Below are positions 18,318 to 26,739 of a stretch of DNA of 64,000 nucleotides, piece by piece. Below the pieces are notes generated by a model. That model ran no database searches. It saw nothing but the letters and a program-made list of their open reading frames with translations, and was not told the origin of the DNA. Source of the stretch: Acidisarcina sp. (GTDB taxonomy: Bacteria; Acidobacteriota; Terriglobia; Terriglobales; Acidobacteriaceae). Numbering within the stretch: position 1 is the first letter of the stretch; each line of letters begins with the position of its first letter. A program made the translations under genes and the position numbers. The stretch is taken from contig DATLIY010000007.1 in NCBI GenBank assembly GCA_035539175.1, positions 620,001 to 684,000 of the forward strand. The letters are read 5' to 3'.

Positions 18318-18884
18318 ATGAGTCGTACATCGATATCCAATACCTTCAATTCGGTAAGTCTTGCGTCACCTGTTGCGACTCAGTCGCAACAGGTGACGCA
18401 AAAAGGATCGAGCGATCTCGCCTCCGCCTTCCGCTCCCGTGGGCTTCGGCTTACCGAGCAGAGAAGGGTCCTGCTCGAGATCCTGCAGGAGGCGCAAGAG
18501 CACCTGGATGCCGCTGGATTGTGGGAGGTAGCCAGCAAGCGCATGCAGGTAGACCGCGCTACCGTATATCGAACGCTGGAACTGCTCAAAAAGGAGCAGT
18601 TAATCGACGAGCTCGACCTGATGCATTTGCAGGGAGAGAAGCATTATTACGAAGCCCGTACCGAGCGGGAGCATCTGCACCTGGCCTGCTTCAACTGCGG
18701 AAAGATTGAAGAAGTTTCCAGTCCCCTCTTTGACCAGCTCAAACAGCAAGTGACTCAATGGTCAGGATTTGCAATACAGACTGCGCGCCTTGAGATCGGC
18801 GGCTACTGCAAGGCTTGTCAGGATCAAGGAACAACTGGTCCAAAGAAATTTAATTCAAGAGGATTGGAAGTTGAAAGTCTGTAA
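18318..18884 (+). CDS. Fur-family metalloregulator
   Basis: 188 residues if ATG 18318 is used. The winged helix (about 35-105, LRLTEQRRVLLEILQ and DRATVYRTLELL) and C-terminal dimerisation/metal domain are intact. HLHLACFNCGKIEEV (C124, C127) and GGYCKACQ (C164, C167) form a structural zinc site, and HYYEARTEREHLHL carries regulatory ligands. The first 25 residues are Ser/Thr-rich and unlike the family. They contain a perfect 41-bp palindrome in the DNA. An in-frame GTG at 18393, just inside the palindrome, would give a normal-length Fur protein with the palindrome mostly upstream. Neither start has a strong ribosome site. Sub-type (Fur, PerR or Zur) is unresolved. Confidence 0.9.
   Translation: MSRTSISNTFNSVSLASPVATQSQQVTQKGSSDLASAFRSRGLRLTEQRRVLLEILQEAQEHLDAAGLWEVASKRMQVDRATVYRTLELLKKEQLIDELDLMHLQGEKHYYEARTEREHLHLACFNCGKIEEVSSPLFDQLKQQVTQWSGFAIQTARLEIGGYCKACQDQGTTGPKKFNSRGLEVESL
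18361..18401. promoter_or_regulatory. Perfect 41-bp palindrome, candidate Fur-family operator
   Basis: Arms TTGCGTCACCTGTTGCGAC (18361-18379) and its exact complement (18383-18401) flank the trinucleotide TCA. The centre reads as a 7-1-7 inverted repeat TGCGACT-C-AGTCGCA, the geometry of Fur-family boxes, though far richer in G+C than the classical box. It lies at the 5' end of the Fur-type gene, so autoregulation is the likely role. In RNA it would make a 19-bp hairpin. Confidence 0.6.
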
Positions 18885-18918
18885 CTACGTAGCCGTAATA
18901 ACGAAAACCGACTAGCGA

Positions 18919-19022
18919 CCCTGACGGCTGTCTTTTGGCGAAGCGCCGCCAGGGCCGGGAAATCGACAACCCGAAGGCTGGCGACTCATCCAGATTATAG
19001 GATGCGTCAGCCTCGGCCCTGG
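18919..19022 (+). ncRNA. Structured intergenic element with mutually exclusive helices
   Basis: Between the Fur-type gene and the putative beta-barrel gene. A 9-bp helix joins CCAGGGCCG (18949-18957) to CGGCCCTGG (19014-19022) and encloses a second hairpin (AGGCTG.. 18975-18991 with ..CAGCCT 19000-19013, bulged). An alternative helix pairs 18919-18928 with 18945-18954 (9 of 10), using the same CCAGGG strand. The layout resembles a riboswitch or attenuator, but I recognise no known class. No T-run terminator is present. Confidence 0.35.
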
Positions 19023-19180
19023 AAAGGATTCTGATGGGCTGGCCTGTACATTGTTTTGCTTCCCTCACACGGCCTCGTGCGTGTGACGCCTTTACTTCTT
19101 CACCAACCCGAACTTCTGCAGGAACTTCCAACAAATCGCTCCACACAGGTGGGTCTCCATGTCTCTTCCGCGGATTACGG

Positions 19181-20035
19181 ATGGGACTGCTGGCCGCGCT
19201 TGCGCTCCTCTCCGTGAGCCGCGTCGCCCAGGCGGCGGAGCCACCCTACTTCGTCACGTATTCGTCGGTGCTTGAGGAGCCGGGCAACCTCGAAATCGGA
19301 GACAAGAACCTGGTTGCAACTCCCGACCAGCATTCCTTTACCAGCTCCACGCTGGAACTCGAATACGGCGCCACCGCCTACTGGACCACCGAGGTCTATC
19401 TAGCCGGACAAACCCGAGGCAGCGATTCGACCATCTTCACCGGCGTCCGCTGGGAAAACCGCGTCCGTCCCCTGCCGAGCCAGCACTTCATCAACCCCGT
19501 CCTCTATCTCGAGTTTGAAGACATCAACGGTGCCGATAAGAGCCTGCTGGAAGTCGTCGGACACGATACCCGCGCCGACCTCCAGGGCAGGAATGCCGAG
19601 GGCCGCGCCGAAGTGAAGCGTGAAATTGAAGCGAAGCTCATCCTCTCCAGCGACTTCAAGGGCTGGAACGTCTCGGAAAACATCATCGCCGAGAAGAACC
19701 TCTCCAATTCCCCATGGGAATTTGGTTATGCCCTCGGCGCCAGCCGCCCTCTGGCTTTGTCAGCAAGCGCGCATGAATGTGTCCTCTGCCGACAGAACTT
19801 CACCGCCGGGGCTGAACTCTATGGGGGCCTCGGCGAGCGGTATAGCTTTGGGCTGCACGACACCTCTCACTACGCCGGCCCCACCGTTGACTTCAACATT
19901 CCACATGGGCCAACCATCGGATTCTCGCCCCAGTTTGGCTTGAACGATAACAGTGTCGGTGCTCTGTGGCGCTTCAAGGTTTCCTACGAGATCCAGCAGT
20001 TCCGCGATCTATTCCGTCGAAAGGCTGCACAATGA
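19181..20035 (+). CDS. Exported protein of unknown function, putative outer-membrane beta-barrel
   Basis: About 284 residues from ATG 19181. A signal peptide (MGLLAALALLSVSRVAQA) is followed by alternating amphipathic beta-strand-like segments with many aromatic and polar residues (TSSTLELEYGATAYWTTEVY, FTGVRWENRV, PVLYLEFED, WRFKVSYEI). This suggests an outer-membrane barrel. A longer frame to 19034 exists but would bury the signal peptide. It overlaps the downstream cytochrome c gene by ATGA, so the two are co-translated and probably cooperate. No characterised family recognised. The upstream leader has a structured element. Confidence 0.7.
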   Translation: MGLLAALALLSVSRVAQAAEPPYFVTYSSVLEEPGNLEIGDKNLVATPDQHSFTSSTLELEYGATAYWTTEVYLAGQTRGSDSTIFTGVRWENRVRPLPSQHFINPVLYLEFEDINGADKSLLEVVGHDTRADLQGRNAEGRAEVKREIEAKLILSSDFKGWNVSENIIAEKNLSNSPWEFGYALGASRPLALSASAHECVLCRQNFTAGAELYGGLGERYSFGLHDTSHYAGPTVDFNIPHGPTIGFSPQFGLNDNSVGALWRFKVSYEIQQFRDLFRRKAAQ

Positions 20036-20442
20036 AATCGAAATGGTTGGTAACTGCTGTCCTGCTGCTCTCTACAACGCTGCTGCTGGCGGCTGCGGAT
20101 GGTTCCTGGCTTAAGAAGGTCTCTCCGGCGGATCGCAAACGCGTCAATCCCTATGCGGGCCAAAGTGAAGCTGCTGCCGCAGGGAGGAATCTTTTTGCGG
20201 ACAATTGCGCCCGGTGCCATGGCGAAAATGCCACTGGCCGCTACAACCGGCCAAGCCTGCGGAGCGCCCGGATCGCCCATGCAACCGATGGTGAGCTGGC
20301 CTGGATTCTGAAGAACGGTGAGCCCTGGAAAGGTATGCCGTCGTGGAGCTCCCTGCCGGAGCAGCAACGCTGGCAGATCATCACTTACCTTCGTAAACTG
20401 CAAGCCGAACCCATCTCGGAGTCGGCGGACGCAACCAGGTAG
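20032..20442 (+). CDS. Exported c-type cytochrome, single haem
   Basis: 136 residues. A signal peptide (about 1-22) is followed by one haem-binding motif CARCH (C59, C62, H63) and a likely axial Met in KGMPSW (M102), then WQIITYLRKLQ, the usual C-terminal helix of class I cytochromes c. It is a periplasmic electron carrier. ATG 20032 overlaps the stop of the putative beta-barrel gene. The pairing with an outer-membrane-like protein hints at an electron route near the cell surface or a peroxide or metal-linked redox function under the upstream Fur regulator; this is inference. Confidence 0.9.
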   Translation: MKSKWLVTAVLLLSTTLLLAAADGSWLKKVSPADRKRVNPYAGQSEAAAAGRNLFADNCARCHGENATGRYNRPSLRSARIAHATDGELAWILKNGEPWKGMPSWSSLPEQQRWQIITYLRKLQAEPISESADATR

Positions 20443-20469
20443 CGACGCGGAACACTCATAGCCACAGAT

Positions 20470-20510
20470 GGGGAAGAGCAGCACGAAATCCAAGCTGTGC
20501 TCTCTTCCCC
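20470..20510 (+). terminator. Hairpin after the cytochrome c gene
   Basis: GGGGAAGAG (from 20470) pairs with CTCTTCCCC (ending 20510), and GCAC/GTGC extends the stem with a small bulge. No T-run follows, so termination is likely but not certain. Confidence 0.5.
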
Positions 20511-20625
20511 GGCTTTGCAGTAGATGCTGCCGCCTGCGCTCACCCTTGCATAGTCCAGATGAACCAGGGTTTACGCGGTCCTTGCCCATCGCGAAACCGG
20601 CAGAGTAAACTCACCCTCACACCTC

Positions 20626-21663
20626 ATGGAAGTATCCGCCAGCAACGAAATTCCTGAGCGGCGGAGCCGTCGCCAGTCCTATTGGACAGCATTATGCTGG
20701 ACAGTGTTGAGTTGTAGTTCTCTGCTGCCCGGCCTGGGCTGCCGTGAACCCGCACGCGTTACCATCGCAGTCATTCCACGCACCACGGCCAGCATGCAAT
20801 GGGAACCGATGCATCGTGGCGCCGAGGCAGCCGCCGCGGATCTTGGAGTGCGCATCTATTGGAACGCGCCAATGCGGGAAGACGACGTGGGAGGACAGAT
20901 TGCCATGGTGGGCCGGGTTATTGGAGAAAACTACCAGGGACTGGTGCTCGCTCCCGATCAGGCACTGGCATTGATTACACCCGTCCGTCGCGCGACCTCG
21001 CGTAAGCTTCCCACGGTCATTGTTGGATCCCCTCTGCCGATGGAACCTGGCGGCAGGCTCTCCTACATTCTGAATGATGAAGAGGAGGGCGGGCGCATTG
21101 CCGCGCGCCGGGTGGCTACTCTGCTCCACGGCCATGGTTCCATTGCCATCCTGGGCATCAACCCGGACATTGCCGGAATCATGACCCGCGCACGCAGCCT
21201 GGAACAGTTTCTGGCAGAAAACTATCCGGACATTCGTGTCGTCCAGAAGCTTATGGGCTCCTTCAACATGCCTCGCGAACAGCAGATTGCGGAGCAAACC
21301 CTGCAGTCCAATCCCGATCTGGACGCGATTGTCGCCCTTATGTGGACGTCGGCTCGCGGAGCTATATCGGCCGTCGATGCACAGCCGCACAGCCGCATCA
21401 AGGTAATCGGCTTCGATCCGGATGTGATTGCGTTTCAGGATCCGGCGCTGGATTCTGTCATCCTGCAAAACAATCCTGAAATAGGCAGGCGGGCGGTCCA
21501 GCTCATCGATGCCCAACTGCACGGGAAGACAGTGCCTCCGCTTACCACGCTGAAGCCGTTACTGGTTACGCGGGAAAACGCCGACTCTCCGCAGGTTCGC
21601 GAAATGACCTCCATGGACTGGAGGCCGGGCGCTCTGCACTGGAACTGGAGTACAACGCCGTGA
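20626..21663 (+). CDS. Periplasmic sugar-binding-like protein (Peripla_BP_4) of a signalling unit
   Basis: 345 residues. An N-terminal hydrophobic stretch ends at Cys39 in a lipobox-like LPGLGC, although the -3 residue is Gly rather than Leu. The rest is a ribose-binding-protein fold: VTIAVIPRTTASMQWEPMHRGAEAAA, YQGLVLAPDQALALI, and IAILGINPDIAGIMTRARSLEQF. No transporter genes adjoin it. Instead its stop overlaps the GTG start of a sensor kinase, so it most likely presents a sugar to that kinase, as in PBP-coupled two-component systems. Ligand unknown. Confidence 0.87.
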   Translation: MEVSASNEIPERRSRRQSYWTALCWTVLSCSSLLPGLGCREPARVTIAVIPRTTASMQWEPMHRGAEAAAADLGVRIYWNAPMREDDVGGQIAMVGRVIGENYQGLVLAPDQALALITPVRRATSRKLPTVIVGSPLPMEPGGRLSYILNDEEEGGRIAARRVATLLHGHGSIAILGINPDIAGIMTRARSLEQFLAENYPDIRVVQKLMGSFNMPREQQIAEQTLQSNPDLDAIVALMWTSARGAISAVDAQPHSRIKVIGFDPDVIAFQDPALDSVILQNNPEIGRRAVQLIDAQLHGKTVPPLTTLKPLLVTRENADSPQVREMTSMDWRPGALHWNWSTTP

Positions 21664-23858
21664 AGCTGCCCACCATAAGCCGCCGTGGAATCCTGGTTGC
21701 CTCGCTGCTTGCGACTACGCTCCTGCTGGCCGGTATTGGCGTGTGGGCCCACCTGCATAGTCCGAAACGCGGCCTGCCTTACCACGATTCCTTCGCAAAT
21801 GGTGAGGCGGATGAGTGGACGGCATTCGGCGGCACATGGGCGGTCGTCAACGGCTCCATGCGAAACGATTCGGATGAGCGCGGAGCCAAGCTGATCACGG
21901 GCTCTCCTTATTGGCGGGATTACTCCGTTGAGGCAGATGTGATGTTGCTGGGCCTCGCCGGGGATGCGGGTCTCATCGTTCGCTCCAGCAACGAAGAGCA
22001 GGGGGTGGACGCCTACTCTGGCTACTATGCAGGGGTGCGAAACTTTGACAACTCCCTGGTTCTCGGACGTGCGGCCCATGGATGGATGGAGGATGTTGTC
22101 CGGCTGAACTCCTTGCAAACCAAGGTTCATGCATTGCAGTGGTATCACCTGAAGGTGCTTGTCTATGGATGTGAGATCGTTGCTACCGCCGACATTCCCT
22201 CGAAGGCAGACCCCACCACGGTAGCCATCGAGGATAAGGATTGCGCCAGCTCCGGACGGATCGGCCTACGCTCGTTCTCTTCCGGAGGAGTATGGCGGAA
22301 CGTAGTTGTGCGCCCGGCGACACGTGAGGACCTGGTCGCGATGCTCGCTCGAGCCCCGCTCGGTAAAGCTTCCGCGGTTCTACCATCTACGGGAGAGAAC
22401 CCCGAGCACCCCGGCTTTTACTCCGCTACTCCGCACGGCGACCCGGACATGCTCCGTTCCGATCTGCGGACACAGCCCATCAGCAGTCTGCGGCTCGTCT
22501 CCTGGGCTAAACCCACCACAGCTACGGTGCATGGCGTTGTCATCCTCACCTCGCCTGCGCTTTACATTCAGGATTCGACGGGTGGCATCTCGGTTCCCCA
22601 CCCCACTGCGCCACCCCTCAAGGTTGGCGACGAGGTAGAAGTGACCGGGCAGGTAACTCCCGGAGCGTTCAGTTCCGCACTGGAGCACGCCAACGTGCGG
22701 GTGCTGTGGGAGGGCGCGCCGATGCCTGCGGTCTCCGTCGCCGCCTCCCAGGCCGCTACCGGAGCCTTTGACGCAACCTTCATCGAGGTGGAAGGCCGCC
22801 TGCGCGCCAAGAGCTATGGCCCGGACAATACTCTCATCTACGACTTCGATGCGGGTCCGCAATCGTTTCGCGCCATTATGAATCGCGGCCGCGGCGAGTC
22901 CGTCTTTGGCAAGCTCAAGCTGAACAGCCTGCTCCGACTGCGTGGAGTCTGTGTGGTTTCGCCCGCATACACGCAGAACCTTACTCCCTTCGTTCTGTTG
23001 CTGCGCTCCACCGACGACATGAACGTGCTGGCAGGACCGCCATGGTGGAGCGCGGGAAATGTGATCGCAATTGCCATCGCGATTCTTCTCCTCGCCCTGG
23101 TGGCCAACTTCTTCTACAGCCGTGCAGAGCGGTGGCGTCTGCGCGCAGTGCTTGAAGAGCGCGAACGGCTTGCTCATGAGATGCACGACACCATCGCGCA
23201 AAGCTTTGCCGGCATTGGCTTCCAGCTGGAAGCGATTCGCAATGGCATTCCCAGCGAACTGCCCACCACGCATCAGCAACTCGACCTTGCCAGCGCATTG
23301 GTTCGCCATAGCCACGAGGAGGCGCGACGCAGCATCGCCACCCTGCGCCCGGAGTCGCTTGAGTCGGGAGATCTTCTTACGGCTCTGGAGATCTGTGCGC
23401 GGCGCATGGTCGCCGGAGGCGCCGTCAAAATCGTCACGTCCAGCAGTGGAGACATCCGCCAAATGCCACTGCGCCTTACAGACACGCTCTACCGTATCGG
23501 ACAGGAGGCAATCGCCAATTCCATCCGCCATGCCCACCCCTCGACCATTACAATCTCGGTTGAATTCAAGAAGAATATGGTTCACCTCCTGCTCGCAGAC
23601 GATGGCGTCGGCTTCACGCCGGGCGGCGACCTGCGGGGCTTCGGCGTCCGTGGCATGAGGAAACGTGCCGCTTTCATCTCCGCCGCGATTCAGATCCTCA
23701 GCGAACCGGGAAAAGGCACAACGGTGCGGGTCGTCGCGCCGCTGCCGCCCCGCCTCACCCTGGCCTCATGGCCAAAATTCTTATGGAAATTTCTTAGGGA
23801 GTACCCATCCAATGCCGAAACTACCAGGCAGCCCCATCCAAATTCTTATCGTGGATGA
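21660..23858 (+). CDS. Hybrid-sensor NarL-type histidine kinase with LamG-like extracytoplasmic domain
   Basis: 732 residues from GTG 21660 (GTGA overlap). TM1 (about 10-29) precedes a concanavalin/3-keto-disaccharide-hydrolase-like domain (FANGEADEWTAFGGTW to SGRIGLRSFSSGGVW, about 40-215). An OB-like beta domain follows (about 275-450, TATVHGVVILTSPALYIQD). TM2 (WWSAGNVIAIAIAILLLAL) leads to a HisKA_3 dimerisation domain with phosphoacceptor H509 in AHEMHDTIAQSF and an HATPase (DDGVGFTP, GFGVRGMRKRA). It should sense extracytoplasmic carbohydrate directly or via the binding protein and phosphorylate the next gene's product, which overlaps it by 47 bases. Confidence 0.92.
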   Translation: MKLPTISRRGILVASLLATTLLLAGIGVWAHLHSPKRGLPYHDSFANGEADEWTAFGGTWAVVNGSMRNDSDERGAKLITGSPYWRDYSVEADVMLLGLAGDAGLIVRSSNEEQGVDAYSGYYAGVRNFDNSLVLGRAAHGWMEDVVRLNSLQTKVHALQWYHLKVLVYGCEIVATADIPSKADPTTVAIEDKDCASSGRIGLRSFSSGGVWRNVVVRPATREDLVAMLARAPLGKASAVLPSTGENPEHPGFYSATPHGDPDMLRSDLRTQPISSLRLVSWAKPTTATVHGVVILTSPALYIQDSTGGISVPHPTAPPLKVGDEVEVTGQVTPGAFSSALEHANVRVLWEGAPMPAVSVAASQAATGAFDATFIEVEGRLRAKSYGPDNTLIYDFDAGPQSFRAIMNRGRGESVFGKLKLNSLLRLRGVCVVSPAYTQNLTPFVLLLRSTDDMNVLAGPPWWSAGNVIAIAIAILLLALVANFFYSRAERWRLRAVLEERERLAHEMHDTIAQSFAGIGFQLEAIRNGIPSELPTTHQQLDLASALVRHSHEEARRSIATLRPESLESGDLLTALEICARRMVAGGAVKIVTSSSGDIRQMPLRLTDTLYRIGQEAIANSIRHAHPSTITISVEFKKNMVHLLLADDGVGFTPGGDLRGFGVRGMRKRAAFISAAIQILSEPGKGTTVRVVAPLPPRLTLASWPKFLWKFLREYPSNAETTRQPHPNSYRG

Positions 23859-24453
23859 CCACCCGGTCGTCCGCGCCGGACTTACCAGCATGCTTGGCAC
23901 GCAGCCTGAGCTGAACGTGATCGGCTCCGCCTCCAGCGGCGAAGAGGCGCTCGACATGCTCCGGCAGGCCACTCCCGATGTGCTGCTGCTTGACCTCCGT
24001 ATGCCCGGCATGAGCGGAGTGGACACCATGCTCGCCATCAAGCGTGCGGGCATCAACACTCGTATCATCATCCTCACCAGTTTTGAAACGGACGAGGACA
24101 TCTATCGCGCGGTTCAGGCCGGCGCGCAAGGTTACCTGCTCAAAGACACCTCTCTGCGGCAGATGGTGGACGCCATCCGTGCCGTCGATGCAGGCAAGCG
24201 TTATTTCCCGAGCGATATCGCCTCGCGCCTTGCTGAGCGAATGATGCGCACCAACCTCACCTCGCGGGAGCTCGAAATCCTCAAGATGCTTGCCAAGGGC
24301 CCGACCAACAAGCAGATTGGGCACGCGCTCGGCATCAGCGACAACACGGTTCGCAATCACGTCAACAGCATCATCGAGAAGCTCGAAGTCTCCGACCGGA
24401 CCGAAGCCGCAACCACAGCAATTCAGCGCGGCATCATCGACGTCGACGACTGA
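23812..24453 (+). CDS. NarL/FixJ-type response regulator
   Basis: 213 residues. Receiver domain with acidic pair DD (15-16), phospho-acceptor D61 in LLLDLRMPGMSG and K111 in YLLKDTSLRQM. A LuxR/GerE helix-turn-helix follows (about 149-205, LTSRELEILKMLAKGPTNKQI and DNTVRNHVNSIIEKL). AGGGAG 10 bases upstream supports ATG 23812, inside the kinase gene's 3' end. It is the output of the preceding binding protein and sensor kinase. The glycoside hydrolase genes directly downstream are likely targets, though I see no proven binding site. Confidence 0.95.
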   Translation: MPKLPGSPIQILIVDDHPVVRAGLTSMLGTQPELNVIGSASSGEEALDMLRQATPDVLLLDLRMPGMSGVDTMLAIKRAGINTRIIILTSFETDEDIYRAVQAGAQGYLLKDTSLRQMVDAIRAVDAGKRYFPSDIASRLAERMMRTNLTSRELEILKMLAKGPTNKQIGHALGISDNTVRNHVNSIIEKLEVSDRTEAATTAIQRGIIDVDD

Positions 24454-24640
24454 GACCTCCTTCTACGGAGCTTCCATTCTCGTTTGCGACTGCTGCGGCA
24501 GGTGAGGAAGAGCCGCGTCCACAACCCATCCAGCCTCTGCGCTGCGGCAGGTCATAGAACATGTGAACTATGGACCTTGCGCCCTATACGGGTGACACTA
24601 AACCACGTCGGTCTTTGTTCCAATTCTCCCCGGAGTAGCC
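24454..24640 (+). promoter_or_regulatory. Leader region before the glycoside hydrolase genes with a short direct repeat
   Basis: Carries an exact 12-base direct repeat GCTGCGGCAGGT (24492-24503 and 24541-24552), 49 bases apart. It could hold sites for the adjacent response regulator. No convincing -35/-10 pair was found. Otherwise I see nothing in it. Confidence 0.3.
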
Positions 24641-26671
24641 ATGCCCTCGCTGGAACGGCGTAATTTGCTAAAGCTCCTTGCACTTGCAGGGGCAGATGTA
24701 TCTACCCATGCAATTAGCAGTCGCACCGCATCCGCACTGGCCTCGGCATCGCAGCAGGAGTCACGCACTCCCTCAGTTGTCAGGAACCGTGCCCCACTTG
24801 CGCAAAATGCCTTCTATACGCTTCCCCTTGGTTCGGTGCGGCCAATCGGATGGCTGCGCGATCAACTGCGCATTCAGGCCAATGGACTCGGCGGCCACCT
24901 CGACGAGACATGGAGCGACGTGGGAAGCAACAGCGGATGGCTCGGTGGCACCGGAGAGTCCTGGGAGCGCGGCCCTTACTTCCTCGACGGGCTGATACCG
25001 CTGGCCTATCTGCTCGACGATGAGCGGCTCAAGGCCAAGGCGCAGAGATTTGTTGACTGGACGCTGACGAATCAGGCCGCTGATGGCATGCTTGGCCCAA
25101 AGAGCAATAACGACTGGTGGCCGCGAATGGTAATGCTCAAGGCGCTGGCCCAGTATCAGGAAGCGACAGGCGATCCCCGCGTCATCCCCGCACTCTCTCG
25201 CTACTGTGCGCATCAGCTCTCCGTTCTGCCCGCCCGTCCCTTGAAGGATTGGGGCAGGTTCCGCTGGCAGGACAATGCCCTCGTCGTCGTCTGGCTCTAC
25301 AATCGCACCGGTGATCCACAATTGCTGGACCTGCTGCAACTGCTCCATAAGCAGGGTTACGACTGGCAGGCTCAGTTCGCGGACTTCAAGTACACCCAGC
25401 CGATTACACCGGAGTTCATCAAGCTCAACAGTGGCGGCGGCCTGAGCGATCTCGCGCTCGCCACCCACGGGGTCAACAACGGACAGGCCATCAAAGCCGC
25501 TCCTGTCTGGTCCCTTGTCTCCAACCGCGACGAGGACCGCCATGCCCTGCAACGCCAGCTTCATGCGCTCGATGCATATCATGGCCTGCCCAACGGCATG
25601 TTCTCCTGCGACGAGCATTTTGCCGGACTCAATCCCTCGCAGGGATCGGAGCTCTGCACCGTGGTCGAAACCATGTTCTCGCTTGAGCAAGCCCTCGCCA
25701 TCCTGGGAGATGCAGCGCTCGGCGACCGCCTGGAAAAAATCGCGTTCAACGCATTGCCTGGCACCTTTACCGATGACATGTGGGCACACCAGTATAATCA
25801 GGAGCCCAACCAGGTAGAGTGCAGCCTCCATCGCAAACCCTGGACAACGGATGGCCCGGAATCCAACCTCTTCGGGCTCGAACCCAACTTTGGCTGCTGC
25901 ACCGCCAACTTTCATCAGGGATGGCCAAAGTTTGCAGCCAGCCTCTGGATGGCATCGCCGGATGACGGCCTGGTTGCGACCGCCTACTCGCCATGCGAAG
26001 TCCACGCTACAGCAGCCGGAGTCCGTGTCCATCTGCAGGAAGAGACCGAGTATCCTTTTCGCAACACGATCCGCATTACCGTCAACCCAGCCACTACTGC
26101 TCGCTTCCCTCTCAGCCTCCGCATCCCCGCATGGGCCTCTGGCACAGTCCTCAAGATCAATGGAAGATCCGAACCGGCTCCCGCGCCAGGCAGCTTTGCG
26201 CGGATCGACCGCACATGGAAATCCGGAGATCAGGTAGAGCTTGTCTTCCCTGCGGCTCTTCGTCTCGTCCGCGGTTACAACGATTCCATCTCGGTCGAGC
26301 GAGGCCCGCTGGTCTTCTCTTTCCCCATTGCGGAGAGCTGGGTCAAGTTGCAGGACCGCGGGCTGACCGCGGACTGGCAGGTTTTTCCCGCTTCGCAATG
26401 GAACTACGCCCTCGATGTAAATGCGGAGAATGTGAGTTCGCTGCCGGTTCAGGAGTTACCCGTCGGGGCAGCACCCTTCAGCCTGAAGGAAACACCCGTA
26501 AAGATAGAGGCCCGAGCGCGCAAGCTGCCTGCATGGCGAGCCGAGGACGGCGTAGCCAATCCCGTACCGCCAGGCCCGGTCACCAGTCCGCAGCCTGAAG
26601 AGAAGATCACGCTGGTTCCCTACGCAGCCGCAAAGCTTCGGATTACCGCCTTTCCGCAACTGCGAAGCTGA
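24641..26671 (+). CDS. Glycoside hydrolase family 127 / DUF1680 (beta-L-arabinofuranosidase-type)
   Basis: 676 residues. A Tat-like leader (LERRNLLKLLALAG) indicates export. The (alpha/alpha)6 barrel starts at LPLGSVRPIGWLRDQLRIQANGLGG, and the C-terminal beta-sandwich contains LRIPAWASGTVLKINGR and SVERGPLVFSFPI. A Cys pair C419-C420 in NFGCCTANFHQGW and VECS (E393, C394) fall where the family keeps its nucleophilic Cys and zinc ligands. GH127 enzymes remove beta-L-arabinofuranose, but the DUF1680 clan also includes other activities, so the substrate is provisional. Stop and next gene are close; the locus continues with other hydrolases. Confidence 0.9.
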   Translation: MPSLERRNLLKLLALAGADVSTHAISSRTASALASASQQESRTPSVVRNRAPLAQNAFYTLPLGSVRPIGWLRDQLRIQANGLGGHLDETWSDVGSNSGWLGGTGESWERGPYFLDGLIPLAYLLDDERLKAKAQRFVDWTLTNQAADGMLGPKSNNDWWPRMVMLKALAQYQEATGDPRVIPALSRYCAHQLSVLPARPLKDWGRFRWQDNALVVVWLYNRTGDPQLLDLLQLLHKQGYDWQAQFADFKYTQPITPEFIKLNSGGGLSDLALATHGVNNGQAIKAAPVWSLVSNRDEDRHALQRQLHALDAYHGLPNGMFSCDEHFAGLNPSQGSELCTVVETMFSLEQALAILGDAALGDRLEKIAFNALPGTFTDDMWAHQYNQEPNQVECSLHRKPWTTDGPESNLFGLEPNFGCCTANFHQGWPKFAASLWMASPDDGLVATAYSPCEVHATAAGVRVHLQEETEYPFRNTIRITVNPATTARFPLSLRIPAWASGTVLKINGRSEPAPAPGSFARIDRTWKSGDQVELVFPAALRLVRGYNDSISVERGPLVFSFPIAESWVKLQDRGLTADWQVFPASQWNYALDVNAENVSSLPVQELPVGAAPFSLKETPVKIEARARKLPAWRAEDGVANPVPPGPVTSPQPEEKITLVPYAAAKLRITAFPQLRS

Positions 26672-26739
26672 TGCAATTCCGCTCCAGCGCCGTAGCACTA
26701 CAACGCATAAGAGCACGCACACAGAAACAGGAGATAGTA

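Noticed and set aside
18919-18954. Intrinsic terminator of the Fur-type gene
   Set aside because: The hairpin is plausible but no T-run follows, and the same strand pairs elsewhere, so a simple terminator is not supported.
22380-23585. 401-codon minus-strand frame opposite the sensor kinase
   Set aside because: Shadow of the kinase; no ribosome site, motif or domain visible.
24773-26398. 541-codon minus-strand frame opposite the GH127 gene
   Set aside because: Shadow frame; no recognisable domain, while the sense strand is a complete GH127 protein.
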